Origin: Rhodobacteraceae bacterium HIMB11
GTDB taxonomy: Bacteria; Pseudomonadota; Alphaproteobacteria; Rhodobacterales; Rhodobacteraceae
Reading direction: 5' to 3'
Assembly: GCA_000472185.1 (NCBI GenBank)
Contig: AVDB01000008.1
Span: forward strand, 62,001 to 126,000
DNA: 64,000 nt
This document shows positions 37,706 through 47,473 of this stretch, piece after piece. A program made the translations under genes and the position numbers. The notes below the pieces were generated by a model. It saw only the letters and a list, made by a program, of their open reading frames with translations. It was not told where the DNA came from and did not search any database. Position 1 is the first letter of the stretch. Every line of letters begins with the position of its first letter.

Positions 37706-37828
37706 AAGCGACTTTTCGCTGGTCCTGCATGCCCTTTGCGCGTCTTTTTGCCCATAACATCCTTGTGAATTTTCAATTTCAAAGCGCCACGCAATAGTGA
37801 GAACAACGCATCACAAAGGATCATCACA

Positions 37829-38494
37829 ATGGCGTCGAAAAAGATTATAGCAGGCCTATTAATTTCTACTTTAACCGTTTCTGCCTGTAATACATCCACA
37901 AGCTTTGATCAAAATATTGACAGAACCAAAACCAAACAGGGCGCGATTATCGGCGGGCTGGTGGGTGCCGTTGCGGGCATGTCCATGGGTGGCGATAATT
38001 CTGTAAAACGCCGTCAAGGTGCCATGCGTGGCGCGTTGATTGGTGCGGGTCTTGGCGCTGCAGTCGGCAATGAATTGGACAAACAGGCCGCGGAATTGCG
38101 GCGGGATATGAACAACGACGATGTCATGATCCAAAACACAGGCGATCGTTTAATTGTGACACTGCCCCAAGATATCTTATTCGCGGTAAACAGCACGCAC
38201 ATCACACCCAGCTTGCGTTCGGATTTGGCCGTTTTGGCGCAGAACTTGATCAATTATCCGAATTCCACCATTCAAATCGTTGGGCATACGGACAATACAG
38301 GATCCGCGGATTATAACCAATCATTGTCGACAGAACGCGCCTTGGCCGTATCCAGTATTTTGCAGCAAAACGGCGTTCCTCAATTCCGCATTCAATCCAT
38401 GGGACGCGGCGAAAGCCAGCCGATCGCATCCAATCTAACGCCAGAGGGCCGTGCACAAAACCGTCGTGTGGATGTTGTGATCCTACCAAATTAA
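37829..38494 (+). CDS. OmpA-family outer-membrane lipoprotein (YiaD-like)
   Basis: The protein has 221 residues. The signal sequence ends in a lipobox (LTVSAC, Cys near residue 20). A glycine-zipper region follows (GAIIGGLVGAVAGMSMGG, GALIGAGLGAAVG), then the OmpA C-terminal domain with IQIVGHTDNTGSADYNQ and NRRVDVVILPN that binds peptidoglycan. It links outer membrane and wall. It is transcribed alone and has its own terminator. Confidence 0.93.
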   Translation: MASKKIIAGLLISTLTVSACNTSTSFDQNIDRTKTKQGAIIGGLVGAVAGMSMGGDNSVKRRQGAMRGALIGAGLGAAVGNELDKQAAELRRDMNNDDVMIQNTGDRLIVTLPQDILFAVNSTHITPSLRSDLAVLAQNLINYPNSTIQIVGHTDNTGSADYNQSLSTERALAVSSILQQNGVPQFRIQSMGRGESQPIASNLTPEGRAQNRRVDVVILPN

Positions 38495-38507
38495 ACTGTC
38501 TAGGTCT

Positions 38508-38548
38508 CCCCGACCCATGCCTCGACCCTTGTGGTCGGGGCTTTTTTA
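38508..38548 (+). terminator. Rho-independent terminator after the OmpA-family gene
   Basis: CCCCGACC (38508-38515) pairs with GGTCGGGG (38533-38540), followed by C and six T. It lies about 14 bp after the OmpA-family stop codon. Confidence 0.9.
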
Positions 38549-38998
38549 ATTTGAGAAGGCCCGATCCAAAATTTTCTGAAGCTGATCAGCATCATCTGTG
38601 GTGAAAGCCGCAGGCTGATTGCTGTCGATGTCAAAGACGGCAATCACATTTTTTGCACTATCCCGCACGGGCAGAACAATTTCTGATAAGGTGGAAGATG
38701 AACAGGCAATATGCCCAGGAAAGGCATTGACATCATCGACCAACTGCACACAGTTCTCTCGGGCAGCGGCGCCACAAACCCCTTTGCTAAATGGGATTAC
38801 CAAACATCCATGTCCCCCCTGATATGGACCAATTTTCAACAGTTCGGGTGCGACCACACGATAAAATCCTGTCCAATCGAAACGGTCATCTGAATGATAT
38901 ACCTCACATGCAATTGTTGCCATTTTCGCTATTGGGTCGGTTTCACCGTCTATCAGTGCATCTATTGTTTTGGTCAATAGAGTGTAATCGACCCTCAT
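38546..38998 (-). CDS. msrC: Free methionine-(R)-sulfoxide reductase (GAF domain)
   Basis: The protein has 150 residues, a single GAF domain. The three cysteines of the fRMsr family are present: GHGCLVIPF, GVCGAAA and HIACSSSTLSEIVLPV. It reduces free methionine-R-sulfoxide in the cytoplasm. Its start overlaps the thiolase stop as ATGA, so it is translated with that gene. Confidence 0.92.
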   Translation of the reverse strand: MRVDYTLLTKTIDALIDGETDPIAKMATIACEVYHSDDRFDWTGFYRVVAPELLKIGPYQGGHGCLVIPFSKGVCGAAARENCVQLVDDVNAFPGHIACSSSTLSEIVLPVRDSAKNVIAVFDIDSNQPAAFTTDDADQLQKILDRAFSN

Positions 38999-40167
38999 GT
39001 GCGTTCAATAGCGATTGCTGTGCCTTCGCCCCCACCAATACAAATTGCGGCCACACCACGCTGCACATCCCGAGTTTCCATCGCATTGAGCAGGGTCACC
39101 AAGATACGTGCCCCAGATGCACCAATAGGATGACCCAAGGCACAGGCGCCCCCATTCACATTCATCTTATCCCGTGAAATCTGCATATCACGCATAAACG
39201 CCATAGGGACCACGGCAAATGCCTCGTTCACTTCCCACAGTTCAACATCGTCCTTTTCCCAGTCGATTTTTTTCAGCAATTTTTCCGCTGCTGGTATTGG
39301 GGCAGTGGCAAACCAACCTGGCGCATGGGCGTGGCTGGCATGACCTTTGATAACCGCGCGAATGGGCAAGCCATTGGCCTTGGCATATGAACGCGTCGTA
39401 AGAATTAACGCGGCGGCGCCATCGGAAATTGAAGATGAATTGGCAGGTGTAACTGTCCCACCCTCACGAAACGCGGGTTTCAGGTGCGGAATTTTTTTGG
39501 GACGCGCGTTTTTGGGTTGTTCATCTTCACGAATGACAACCTCACCTATGCGGGTTTTCAATGTGACTGCGGCAATTTCACGTGCAAATGCCCCTGATTT
39601 TTGAGCATCGAGCGCATTGTTTAGCGATCCTAGCGCATATTCATCCTGCGCCTCTCTGGTGAATTGATATTTTTCCGCGCAGTCTTCTGCGAAGGTGCCC
39701 ATCAAACGGCCTTTGTCATAGGCGTCTTCTAATCCATCCAAAAACATATGGTCCATGACCTGACCGTGCCCAATTCGCGCACCGCCGCGCATTTTGGGTA
39801 GCAGATATGGCGCATTCGACATGCTTTCCATGCCCCCAACGGCCACAACGTTAGAATGACCAAGGGCAAGTTGGTCATACCCGATCATGGTCGCTTTCAT
39901 CCCAGATCCACACATCTTGTTCAAAGTGGTTGCTGGAACATCCTCACCCAGACCTGCGGCGAAACCTGCCTGTCGTGCGGGTGCCTGCCCCTGACCTGCG
40001 GGTAATACATTTCCAAAATACAGCTCATCCACAGACGCAATCTGCGCATCATCAAGCGCCGCTTTTAATGCAACTCCCCCAAGGATCGAGGCGTTGACAC
40101 CATCAAACTCCCCTTGGAACCCACCCATTGGGGTACGCGCAGCGCCAGCAATCACAACTTCGTTCAT
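38995..40167 (-). CDS. Acetyl-CoA C-acetyltransferase (thiolase)
   Basis: The protein has 390 residues. The active-site Cys lies in NKMCGSGMKA near residue 87, the His in GHPIGASGARI near 346, and the second Cys in AICIGGGEG near 376. It condenses or cleaves acetoacetyl-CoA. It could recycle the acetoacetate produced from carnitine once activated to the CoA form, but it is far from that operon and so this is only a metabolic possibility. Confidence 0.93.
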   Translation of the reverse strand: MNEVVIAGAARTPMGGFQGEFDGVNASILGGVALKAALDDAQIASVDELYFGNVLPAGQGQAPARQAGFAAGLGEDVPATTLNKMCGSGMKATMIGYDQLALGHSNVVAVGGMESMSNAPYLLPKMRGGARIGHGQVMDHMFLDGLEDAYDKGRLMGTFAEDCAEKYQFTREAQDEYALGSLNNALDAQKSGAFAREIAAVTLKTRIGEVVIREDEQPKNARPKKIPHLKPAFREGGTVTPANSSSISDGAAALILTTRSYAKANGLPIRAVIKGHASHAHAPGWFATAPIPAAEKLLKKIDWEKDDVELWEVNEAFAVVPMAFMRDMQISRDKMNVNGGACALGHPIGASGARILVTLLNAMETRDVQRGVAAICIGGGEGTAIAIERT

Positions 40168-40262
40168 TTTTTCGCCTCATTACAATCTTGGGGCAAGCAT
40201 ACCGAATGGTAATCTTTTGCGTCCAGTGTACCGCCACGTCGTTATTTCAGAAGGATACTATA

Positions 40263-40603
40263 ATGGACCTTATTCATGCTCAACAAGGAGAATACCTGGT
40301 TGTTATAGTGAATGCCGTGCGCATAGACGCGAGCGCTGCGTTAGAATTCAAAAACTCGATGAGTGCGATCGACGAAAGCAACTCAAAAATACTGTTAAAC
40401 TTAGAACAGGTTGAGTTTATCGACTCAAGCGGTCTCGGTGCAGTTGTCAGTGTCATGAAACACTTGGGTAAGGGACGCAAAATGGATCTTTGTGCGCTTA
40501 CCCCAAGCGTTGAGCGGGTTTTTCGCTAACGCGAATGGATTCAATTTTCTCAATCTACGAGACACTTGCGCAAGCCGTTTCGGATCAACAAGCGATAGGA
40601 TAG
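40263..40603 (+). pseudogene. STAS-domain anti-sigma factor antagonist (RsbV/SpoIIAA type), frame broken
   Basis: The ATG at 40263 has an AAGGA site 8 nt upstream. The STAS core is intact: ILLNLEQVEFIDSSGLGAVVSVMKHLG, with the phosphorylatable Ser in DSSGLG. Frame 0 stops early at 40529, after ERVFR. In the -1 frame the family's normal tail follows: LTRMDSIFSIYETLAQA, ending at 40603. One extra base near 40524-40526 would give a normal 113-residue protein. The HATPase gene follows at once, as in rsbV-rsbW pairs. Real decay or an under-called base are both possible. Confidence 0.75.
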
Positions 40604-40607
40604 CGAA

Positions 40608-41035
40608 TTGAGCAATAATTTGATTAGGTTGCAATTGCGAACGTCAGAGGATTTTGACACGGTTCGCATCGAATTGGGCAGATTTATGCACGTCTTGGAA
40701 ACATCAAATACACAATATGATTTGGGTGAAATCGAACTTGTTCTGGCGGAAGTGTTAAATAACATTGCTGAACACGGCGGCAGAGAGAGCCTAAATCACC
40801 CAATTTCACTGAAATGGCACACATCAGACGGGCTATGCATAAACCTATAGATGCAGGCCGATGCATTCCAACGGGAACAATCACCAACGCCCAGATGCCC
40901 GATCTGGGTGCAGAAATTGACCATCTGCCCGAAGGCGGCTTTGGCTGGGCATTGGTGGGTATTCTGTGCAGCAAAGTGCACGCAAAACGGCGCGGATCGT
41001 TCAATACCCTGCGCCTCTATTTTCCAAAAAAATAA
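40608..41035 (+). pseudogene. Anti-sigma factor serine kinase (HATPase_c, RsbW type), frame broken
   Basis: TTG 40608 is preceded by AGGA (40597-40600). The N-box ELVLAEVLNNIAEHGG is intact. Frame 0 meets TAG at 40848-40850; the shifted frame supplies the G1 region IDAGRCIPTG and the G2 box PEGGFGWALV and ends at 41035. One extra A near 40847 (CTA-ATA-GAT) would give 142 residues, the usual size. The kinase is expected to phosphorylate its STAS partner and bind a sigma factor; the sigma gene is not in the window. Both members of the pair are broken within 325 bp. Confidence 0.75.
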
Positions 41036-41222
41036 TACTGCCCCAAAGAATCCTTATTTCGCACTCAAATTCGCCGCATCGCTGAGGGAATACTATTCTT
41101 ACAAGCCGTACAATTGGCTTTTCTCGGTGTCGGACTTTCGCCCCCACGTGTCCGGCATCGAGAGCAATTGTGGTTGCCAATATCGCTTTGCATATTACTA
41201 TTATTCCAACAGGAGACCTATT

Positions 41223-42800
41223 ATGCGCGATTTCTATTCTAAAGGTCGATCAACCATTTTTGCCGAAAATGGCATGTGCGCCACATCCCATCCTATTGCG
41301 GCACAAGCCGCGGTTGACGTTTTAAAGGACGGCGGCAATGCAATGGATGCGGCAATTGCAGGCGCCGTCTTATTAGGCATTTGCGAACCACAGATGACGG
41401 GCATAGGCGGGGATTGCTTTGTTTTATTCTCACCAGCGGGACGTGATGACGTTCTTGCGATGAACGGGTCTGGGCGCGCGCCTGTAGACCTAACTGCGGA
41501 TAAGTTGCGGGAAGCAGGACATGATAAGGTCCCACTGCGTGACCCAAGTGCCGTGACAATACCCACGGCCATTGACGCATTTTGTACCCTCAGTGAAGAT
41601 TGGGGAAAGTTGGGATTGGATCGCATTTTACAGCCCGCAATTCAGTATGCGCGCAACGGCATCGCAGTTGCACCAAGAGTTGGGTACGATTGGTCCAATC
41701 TGTTAGATACCTTCCACGAAACGGCAATTCCGTTTTTCACAAATAATGGATCAGCACCCGCAACAGGCACCCGTTTTTCCTATCCCGGGCAAGCTGAAGT
41801 CATCGAAAAAATCGCAGCCCAAGGACGCGACGGTTTTTATAGCGGTGACGTCTGCGTTGATATGGTTGAAACACTGCGTTCCCTTGGTGGGCACCACACC
41901 GAAGATGATTTTGCGAATGCACGCGCGGAGTATACCAATCCGATTTCTGGGTCTTATGGCAAATACGAATTGATCGAGCATCCACCAAATGGCCAGGGTG
42001 CGACAGCGATTCTAATGGCGAACATGCTAAAGAATTTTGATATCGCTTCACTTGATCCCTTTGGGGTTGAGCGTGCGCATATCGAGGCCGAAATTTCCAA
42101 ACTGGCATATGACGCACGCAACCGACTGATCGCTGATCCAACAGTGACCGACGGGACAGAACGCATGTTATCAACCGAATTGGCAAATGAACTTAGCGCG
42201 CTGATTTCAAAAACCAAAGTGAACAAACGTGTCAGCGAAATCACCGAAGCCGTTCACAAAGACACGGTTTACATTTCCGTCGTTGATCGTGACCGCATGT
42301 CAGTATCCCTTATCTATTCAATTTTCCATGGTTTCGGATCAGGAATTGCGAGCCGCAAATACGGAGTTTTGTTCCAAAACCGTGGTGCAGGCTTTAACCT
42401 GATAAACGGACATCCTAACGAGTTGAAACCTGGAAAACGGCCAATGCATACGATTATTCCAGGTATGCTGCGCGAAGGAAATGGAAACGCCATGCCGCTG
42501 GGCGTGATGGGGGGACAATACCAACCCTGTGGGCATATACGCGTGCTGTCCAACCTTGTTGACTACGGTATGGATATCCAAGCCGCCCTTGATGGACCAA
42601 GAAGCTTTGCCGAAGGTGATGTTCTAAATGTTGAGCCAAGCTATGATCCAACAGTGGTTCAAGGACTATCGGACTTAGGTCATGATGTTAACCAAACCAT
42701 GCCACCCATCGGTGGCGCGCAGGCCATATTGGAAAACAGTGATGGGTTCTTGGTCGGCGGCTCGGACCCACGCAAGGATGGTTGCGCAATAGGGTATTAA
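41223..42800 (+). CDS. ggt: Gamma-glutamyltransferase
   Basis: The protein has 525 residues from ATG 41223, with AGGAG 9 nt upstream; the frame is open further upstream but no family-like sequence is present there. The GGT features are MCATSHPIAAQAAVDVLKDGGNAMDAAIA near the start, the catalytic Thr region HKDTVYISVVDRD near residue 345 and PMHTIIPGML. No signal peptide is visible, so it is probably cytoplasmic. It would hydrolyse or transfer gamma-glutamyl groups from glutathione-like substrates. It converges on hspQ with a 4-bp stop overlap. Confidence 0.9.
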   Translation: MRDFYSKGRSTIFAENGMCATSHPIAAQAAVDVLKDGGNAMDAAIAGAVLLGICEPQMTGIGGDCFVLFSPAGRDDVLAMNGSGRAPVDLTADKLREAGHDKVPLRDPSAVTIPTAIDAFCTLSEDWGKLGLDRILQPAIQYARNGIAVAPRVGYDWSNLLDTFHETAIPFFTNNGSAPATGTRFSYPGQAEVIEKIAAQGRDGFYSGDVCVDMVETLRSLGGHHTEDDFANARAEYTNPISGSYGKYELIEHPPNGQGATAILMANMLKNFDIASLDPFGVERAHIEAEISKLAYDARNRLIADPTVTDGTERMLSTELANELSALISKTKVNKRVSEITEAVHKDTVYISVVDRDRMSVSLIYSIFHGFGSGIASRKYGVLFQNRGAGFNLINGHPNELKPGKRPMHTIIPGMLREGNGNAMPLGVMGGQYQPCGHIRVLSNLVDYGMDIQAALDGPRSFAEGDVLNVEPSYDPTVVQGLSDLGHDVNQTMPPIGGAQAILENSDGFLVGGSDPRKDGCAIGY

Positions 42801-43123
42801 TTCAACTGAAAATGCAGTGGATACTGTCCATCCTGAAACGGACCGAACATGTCTGGAATGTCAGGATGTTCGACGGGTTCGCCAGAATAATCTGCAACCA
42901 GGTTCTGTTCAGATACATAGGCCACATAAAAGCTATGATCATTTTCGGCCAATAAATGATAAAACGGCTGCTTCTTCGCGGGGCGGCTATCTTCTGGAAT
43001 AGACTCGTACCATTCTTCTGTATTTGCAAACTCTGGATCAACATCAAACACAACACCACGAAACGGATGTTTGCGATGACGCACGATCTGGCCAAGATTA
43101 TATTTTGCAAACAGCTGATTCAT
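42797..43123 (-). CDS. hspQ: Heat shock protein HspQ
   Basis: From ATG 43123 the protein has 108 residues, the family's length: AKYNLGQIVRHRKHPFRGVVFDVDPEF near the start, KKQPFYHLLAENDHSFYVAYVSEQNLV in the middle, a His-Pro-rich end. HspQ stimulates Lon-mediated proteolysis in E. coli. The frame stays open upstream to ATG 43258 and would add 45 residues that are not part of the known domain; the shorter form is preferred. No obvious sigma-32 promoter is seen. Confidence 0.9.
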   Translation of the reverse strand: MNQLFAKYNLGQIVRHRKHPFRGVVFDVDPEFANTEEWYESIPEDSRPAKKQPFYHLLAENDHSFYVAYVSEQNLVADYSGEPVEHPDIPDMFGPFQDGQYPLHFQLN

Positions 43124-43370
43124 AGACACAATTACTCCCGAGTCCGCTAGATACTGTTTTACACCCAATTTGTCTAGGATCACATTTGTCAAAACGGGAA
43201 ACAATCTGTGATCAATTGGGCGACATTCTTTGTCCAAACGTGTTAAAATTCGCACCATACGGTCTTTTGTTGGTCGTTCGCCATTATTCTGGTACCTTCA
43301 CAGAATAGTGCTTTTTAAAGTCCAAGAATTTAGCTACAATGGTGCAAAATTATAAAAGCGAGAGGCGATT

Positions 43371-43955
43371 ATGAGCAGTACCCTTCGCGCAGTTATCTTA
43401 GTTCTTCTTGTGGCTTCTTGCGGCGTTGCCCGTTATAGCCCACCAAGAAACTTGGACAATGCGTGCTCAATTTTGGCACAACGACCCGCCTTTGATCGAG
43501 CTTTCCAGGCTGTAAAGCAGAAATGGGGCGTTCCTGTTCACGTACAAATGGCGATCATACACCAAGAAAGTAGGTTCAAAGCAGACGCACGCACACCGAT
43601 GAAATATATCCTTGGCGTCATCCCAACAGGTCGTCAAAGTTCCGCATTTGGATATTCACAGGCCCTAGATGGAACTTGGAAAGAATATCGTCAGACTACA
43701 GGGCGCTGGGGTGCGCGTCGCGATGACATTTATGATGCTGCTGATTTTATCGGTTGGTATTTGGCTGCTTCGAACCGAGAGCTTGGCATTTCGTTAAGCG
43801 ATACGCGCAATCAGTATCTTGCCTATCACGAAGGTCGTACAGGATATAAGCGCCGTTCATATAATGCAAAACGATGGTTGTTGGATGTATCCGCCAAAGT
43901 GCGCGCACGTGGCAATACATATGAACGTCAGTTACGCAGTTGTGGACGTAGTTAA
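43371..43955 (+). CDS. Transglycosylase SLT-domain lipoprotein
   Basis: The protein has 194 residues. A signal sequence ends at a lipobox (LLVASC, Cys near residue 17). The SLT domain shows the catalytic Glu in MAIIHQESRFKADAR, then SAFGYSQALDGTWKEY and QYLAYHEGRTGYKRRSY. It likely cleaves peptidoglycan from the membrane face. It is a single-gene unit with GAGAGG upstream of the ATG. Confidence 0.9.
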   Translation: MSSTLRAVILVLLVASCGVARYSPPRNLDNACSILAQRPAFDRAFQAVKQKWGVPVHVQMAIIHQESRFKADARTPMKYILGVIPTGRQSSAFGYSQALDGTWKEYRQTTGRWGARRDDIYDAADFIGWYLAASNRELGISLSDTRNQYLAYHEGRTGYKRRSYNAKRWLLDVSAKVRARGNTYERQLRSCGRS

Positions 43956-43956
43956 A

Positions 43957-44562
43957 TCAATCGCGCTGCGTACGCTGCATAATTTCAAGAGACACATTAA
44001 ATAAGCTTGAGCGGAGTTTTCCGCCAAGCTGCAAATCATCCAATACAAAAATTGTCTGCTCACCACTTTCGTTGAAAAGCGCCCATTGGTGCAAGTCAAT
44101 CTCGGGTCCAGTGAAATAGAAATCCATTCGCCCGCGTTCTGGATGATCGGGATCCTGAACACTTAGGATCGTCGCGGTTCCATCATAATGGTGCCCAACT
44201 ACCATGCGCGCATTTTCCAAATCAACACGTTTTGCCAAGACCAATCCCAGCGGCGTTTTATCCAAGGGATAATTTTGTGGCATCCCATCGCCTTGGGGAT
44301 CAAAGATCGACAAAGTGTTTGACACCGCCAGAACCAATGCCGAATTTGGCGGATCATAATCAAAACGAATGCGGCCAGGGCGTTGAATGTAAATGTCGCC
44401 TGTATCCCGACTGCCATCGGCATTGATTTGATGAAACGACGATTGGGCTGTTGTCATCTTATTCAGATATTCTGACAATTGTGCCAATGACAGTTTGTCC
44501 GCAAACGCAGAGGTTGAGAATAAAAACGCTGTAAGAGCTGCGGCAATAGAAAATTTGTTCAT
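43957..44562 (-). CDS. lolA: Outer-membrane lipoprotein carrier protein LolA
   Basis: The protein has 201 residues with a signal peptide (ALTAFLFSTSAFA). The LolA fold is recognised by SFHQINADGSRDTGDIYIQRPGRIRFDYDPP near residue 42, NTLSIFDPQGDG and a C-terminal IFVLDDLQLGGKL. LolA ferries lipoproteins across the periplasm to LolB. It lies 80 bp after ftsK on the same strand, an order often seen in this group. Confidence 0.92.
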   Translation of the reverse strand: MNKFSIAAALTAFLFSTSAFADKLSLAQLSEYLNKMTTAQSSFHQINADGSRDTGDIYIQRPGRIRFDYDPPNSALVLAVSNTLSIFDPQGDGMPQNYPLDKTPLGLVLAKRVDLENARMVVGHHYDGTATILSVQDPDHPERGRMDFYFTGPEIDLHQWALFNESGEQTIFVLDDLQLGGKLRSSLFNVSLEIMQRTQRD

Positions 44563-44642
44563 ATCATCAACATATTCAACCCCGTTTCACGATGATAGCC
44601 CCATCACGCTTTGGTGAAGAGGGGCACGAAGAAATGGGCGAT

Positions 44643-47462
44643 TTATTGCTGTTCAGGGACAAGAATTTCTCGTTTACCCACGTGATTTGCTGCTGAAATC
44701 AAACCTTCATCTTCCATCTGTTCAACCAAGCGCGCGGCCTTGTTATATCCAATGGCCAGTTTGCGTTGAATATAGCTTGTTGAAACCTTGCGGTCTTTCA
44801 GCACGACTGCAACGGCTTGATCATACAATGCATCTTCACCTTCTGCGTTGCCACCCAATCCCAGCACCATATCAATGCCGTCTGCCTTATCGTCATCGGG
44901 CCCTTCCACAACTCCCGACTTATATTCAGGTGGACCATATGCCTTAAGGTGGTTGACGATTTCCTCGACTTCTTCATCGGAAACAAATGGTCCATGGCAA
45001 CGCGTGATTTTTGAACCACCCGCCATGTATAGCATGTCACCCATACCCAAAAGCTGTTCGGCACCCATTTCACCCAAAATGGTTCGACTGTCGATTTTTG
45101 AAGTTACTTGGAACGAAATACGCGTGGGGAAGTTCGCCTTAATCGTCCCTGTAATCACGTCAACAGATGGACGTTGCGTCGCCATGATCAGGTGAATGCC
45201 AGAGGCCCGAGCCATTTGCGCAAGACGTTGAATACAGGCCTCAATTTCTTTCCCCGCGACCATCATCAAATCTGCCATTTCGTCTACAATGACGACAATA
45301 TATGGCATTTTCTCTGGCTGGAATTCTTCTGTTTCAAAAACAGGATCGCCTGTTTCGTCATCGAAACCAGTCTGTATCGTACGGCTGAACATTTCGCCCT
45401 TGGACAAAGCGTCATTTACACGACTGTTATAGCCATCGATATTTCGCACGCCCATTTTGGACATCTTGCGATAGCGCTCTTCCATTTCGCCAACGACCCA
45501 CTTTAGGGCAACAACCGCTTTTTTAGGATCTGTCACAACGGGCGAAAGAAGATGCGGAATGCCGTCATAAACGCTCAACTCCAACATCTTGGGGTCGATC
45601 ATAATCAATCGACATTCTTCTGGTGTCAGTTTATATAGCAGTGACAAAATCATCGTGTTGATTGCAACCGATTTACCCGAACCCGTCGTCCCCGCGATCA
45701 ATAGGTGAGGCATTTTCGCCAAATTGGCGACCATGGGTTCACCGCCGATATCTTTGCCTAGCGCAAGTGGTAGTTTATGGTTTCCATCGCCAAATGCACG
45801 ACTGGACAAAATTTCACGCAGCACAACTTTTTCGCGGTTTTCGTTCGGCAATTCGATACCAATCACCGATCTACCTGGAACTGTCGAAACCCGTGCAGAA
45901 AGCGCGGACATGGATCGTGCAATGTCGTCTGCCAACCCAATTACTCGGCTGGCCTTAAGACCTGGCGCAGGTTCCAATTCATACATTGTGACAACGGGAC
46001 CAGGGCGCACGCTGACAATTTCGCCCTTCACGCCGTAGTCATCCAAAACAGATTCCAGCAGACGTGCGTTTTCCTCTAGCGCTTCATCCGACAACACATG
46101 TCGCGAAATGCTGGTGGGATTGGTCAGAAGGTTTAGTGGAGGAAGTTCGTATTCCGCCTGACGGTCATCAAATTTCAATGCTGGCTGTGCCTCTGCCAAA
46201 GCACGTGTTGATTTCTGGATGGGTTTACGCGTTGCGGATTGCACGACCTTTTTGGGTTCAAACACTTGTGCACGATAACTCATATCGACAGGTTCGTCGA
46301 TTTCGTCTTGGAACGCCTCAACCACATCTTCTGGAATCTCATGTTCACTTAGATCAGTTGGCGACTGCTCAGGCTTTTGGGGCATACGTAGTGCCATGGT
46401 TAAACGTGGTTCTACACGTTCATGCGGTGCTAACGGTTCAGACCCATCTAACACAAGTGCGTCGGGCCCACGTCCCAATCCTTTGGTCAGCGGCAACTCT
46501 TCCTCGACGGATACTGGTTCGGGCATTACGCGATTTTTGATGGCATCGGCGATACGCGAACGAATACGGTCTTCGCCAGGCGCGAGGGCCTCAGCACTAA
46601 ATGTGGTTTCCACCAATTCTGGCTCTGGCAGCGTCTCTTGGCGTTTGATCAGTTTCGGCATGCGTGCAAGCAGGCTTGGTTTTTCAGGCTGCTCTTGATC
46701 GAGCACCTCTGAGATTGACCCAACAACCTCTGTCGATTGCATCTGAAAACGAGCCTCTTGTCTAACCTGAGAGGTCTGCTGAACATCTTTAACCTTAGCA
46801 AATGCACGTTCTGTTCCACGACCAACTAACGTCATAATGTGTGCATAGCTCATCACCAAACTAAAATACAAAAAACGCGCAATTGTTCGCAGTTCTTCTT
46901 TATCGAAGCCCAAGATAAAGGCTCCAACAATCATCATAAGGATCGCCGAAAGAACGGATAATAGAACGATCGCAATTTTGGCATTTATCGGAACCGCCGT
47001 CAGCAAAAATCCAACTACTGTATCCCCGAACAACCCCCCCAATCCAAAACTATGAGTCCATGTTTCATCTGGAACTAGAGTTGCGGCATAGATAGCAACC
47101 AAAGCTACGCCAATGGGCGCAAAAATTGCACGACTGGTTGCACGTTCTGAACCTATGTGCAGGGTCATACGCACACCCCACACCAAGAACATTGCTACAA
47201 GCGACCAACTGCCCCAACCCAAAATCAGGAACAAGGGAGATGCAATTGTTGCACCCATTATCCCCAGCAGGTTTTGAACAGGGGCATCAGAGGCGGAAAA
47301 TGGACCTGGATCAGACGGCGAATAACTGTAAATGATCAATGCCGCGAGAACGCCGATAATCATCATCGCAATACCCAAAAGTTCAACACCCCTGCGTTCA
47401 AGCGTTTCTTGAACTGAGCTATCGATAAGTGGATCGCGACCACGTGCCTGATGATATGCCAT
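44643..47462 (-). CDS. ftsK: DNA translocase FtsK
   Basis: The protein has 939 residues. The N-terminal domain has four or five membrane segments (residues about 30-195); a long acidic linker follows (about 230-440); then the RecA-like motor with Walker [17 protein letters not shown] near residue 598, Walker [14 protein letters not shown] near 720, and the gamma winged-helix domain at the end ([21 protein letters not shown]). FtsK resolves chromosome dimers at the septum. It is in a run with the aminotransferase 11 bp upstream and lolA downstream. Confidence 0.97.
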   Translation of the reverse strand: MAYHQARGRDPLIDSSVQETLERRGVELLGIAMMIIGVLAALIIYSYSPSDPGPFSASDAPVQNLLGIMGATIASPLFLILGWGSWSLVAMFLVWGVRMTLHIGSERATSRAIFAPIGVALVAIYAATLVPDETWTHSFGLGGLFGDTVVGFLLTAVPINAKIAIVLLSVLSAILMMIVGAFILGFDKEELRTIARFLYFSLVMSYAHIMTLVGRGTERAFAKVKDVQQTSQVRQEARFQMQSTEVVGSISEVLDQEQPEKPSLLARMPKLIKRQETLPEPELVETTFSAEALAPGEDRIRSRIADAIKNRVMPEPVSVEEELPLTKGLGRGPDALVLDGSEPLAPHERVEPRLTMALRMPQKPEQSPTDLSEHEIPEDVVEAFQDEIDEPVDMSYRAQVFEPKKVVQSATRKPIQKSTRALAEAQPALKFDDRQAEYELPPLNLLTNPTSISRHVLSDEALEENARLLESVLDDYGVKGEIVSVRPGPVVTMYELEPAPGLKASRVIGLADDIARSMSALSARVSTVPGRSVIGIELPNENREKVVLREILSSRAFGDGNHKLPLALGKDIGGEPMVANLAKMPHLLIAGTTGSGKSVAINTMILSLLYKLTPEECRLIMIDPKMLELSVYDGIPHLLSPVVTDPKKAVVALKWVVGEMEERYRKMSKMGVRNIDGYNSRVNDALSKGEMFSRTIQTGFDDETGDPVFETEEFQPEKMPYIVVIVDEMADLMMVAGKEIEACIQRLAQMARASGIHLIMATQRPSVDVITGTIKANFPTRISFQVTSKIDSRTILGEMGAEQLLGMGDMLYMAGGSKITRCHGPFVSDEEVEEIVNHLKAYGPPEYKSGVVEGPDDDKADGIDMVLGLGGNAEGEDALYDQAVAVVLKDRKVSTSYIQRKLAIGYNKAARLVEQMEDEGLISAANHVGKREILVPEQQ

Positions 47463-47473
47463 ATCTGACCTCG

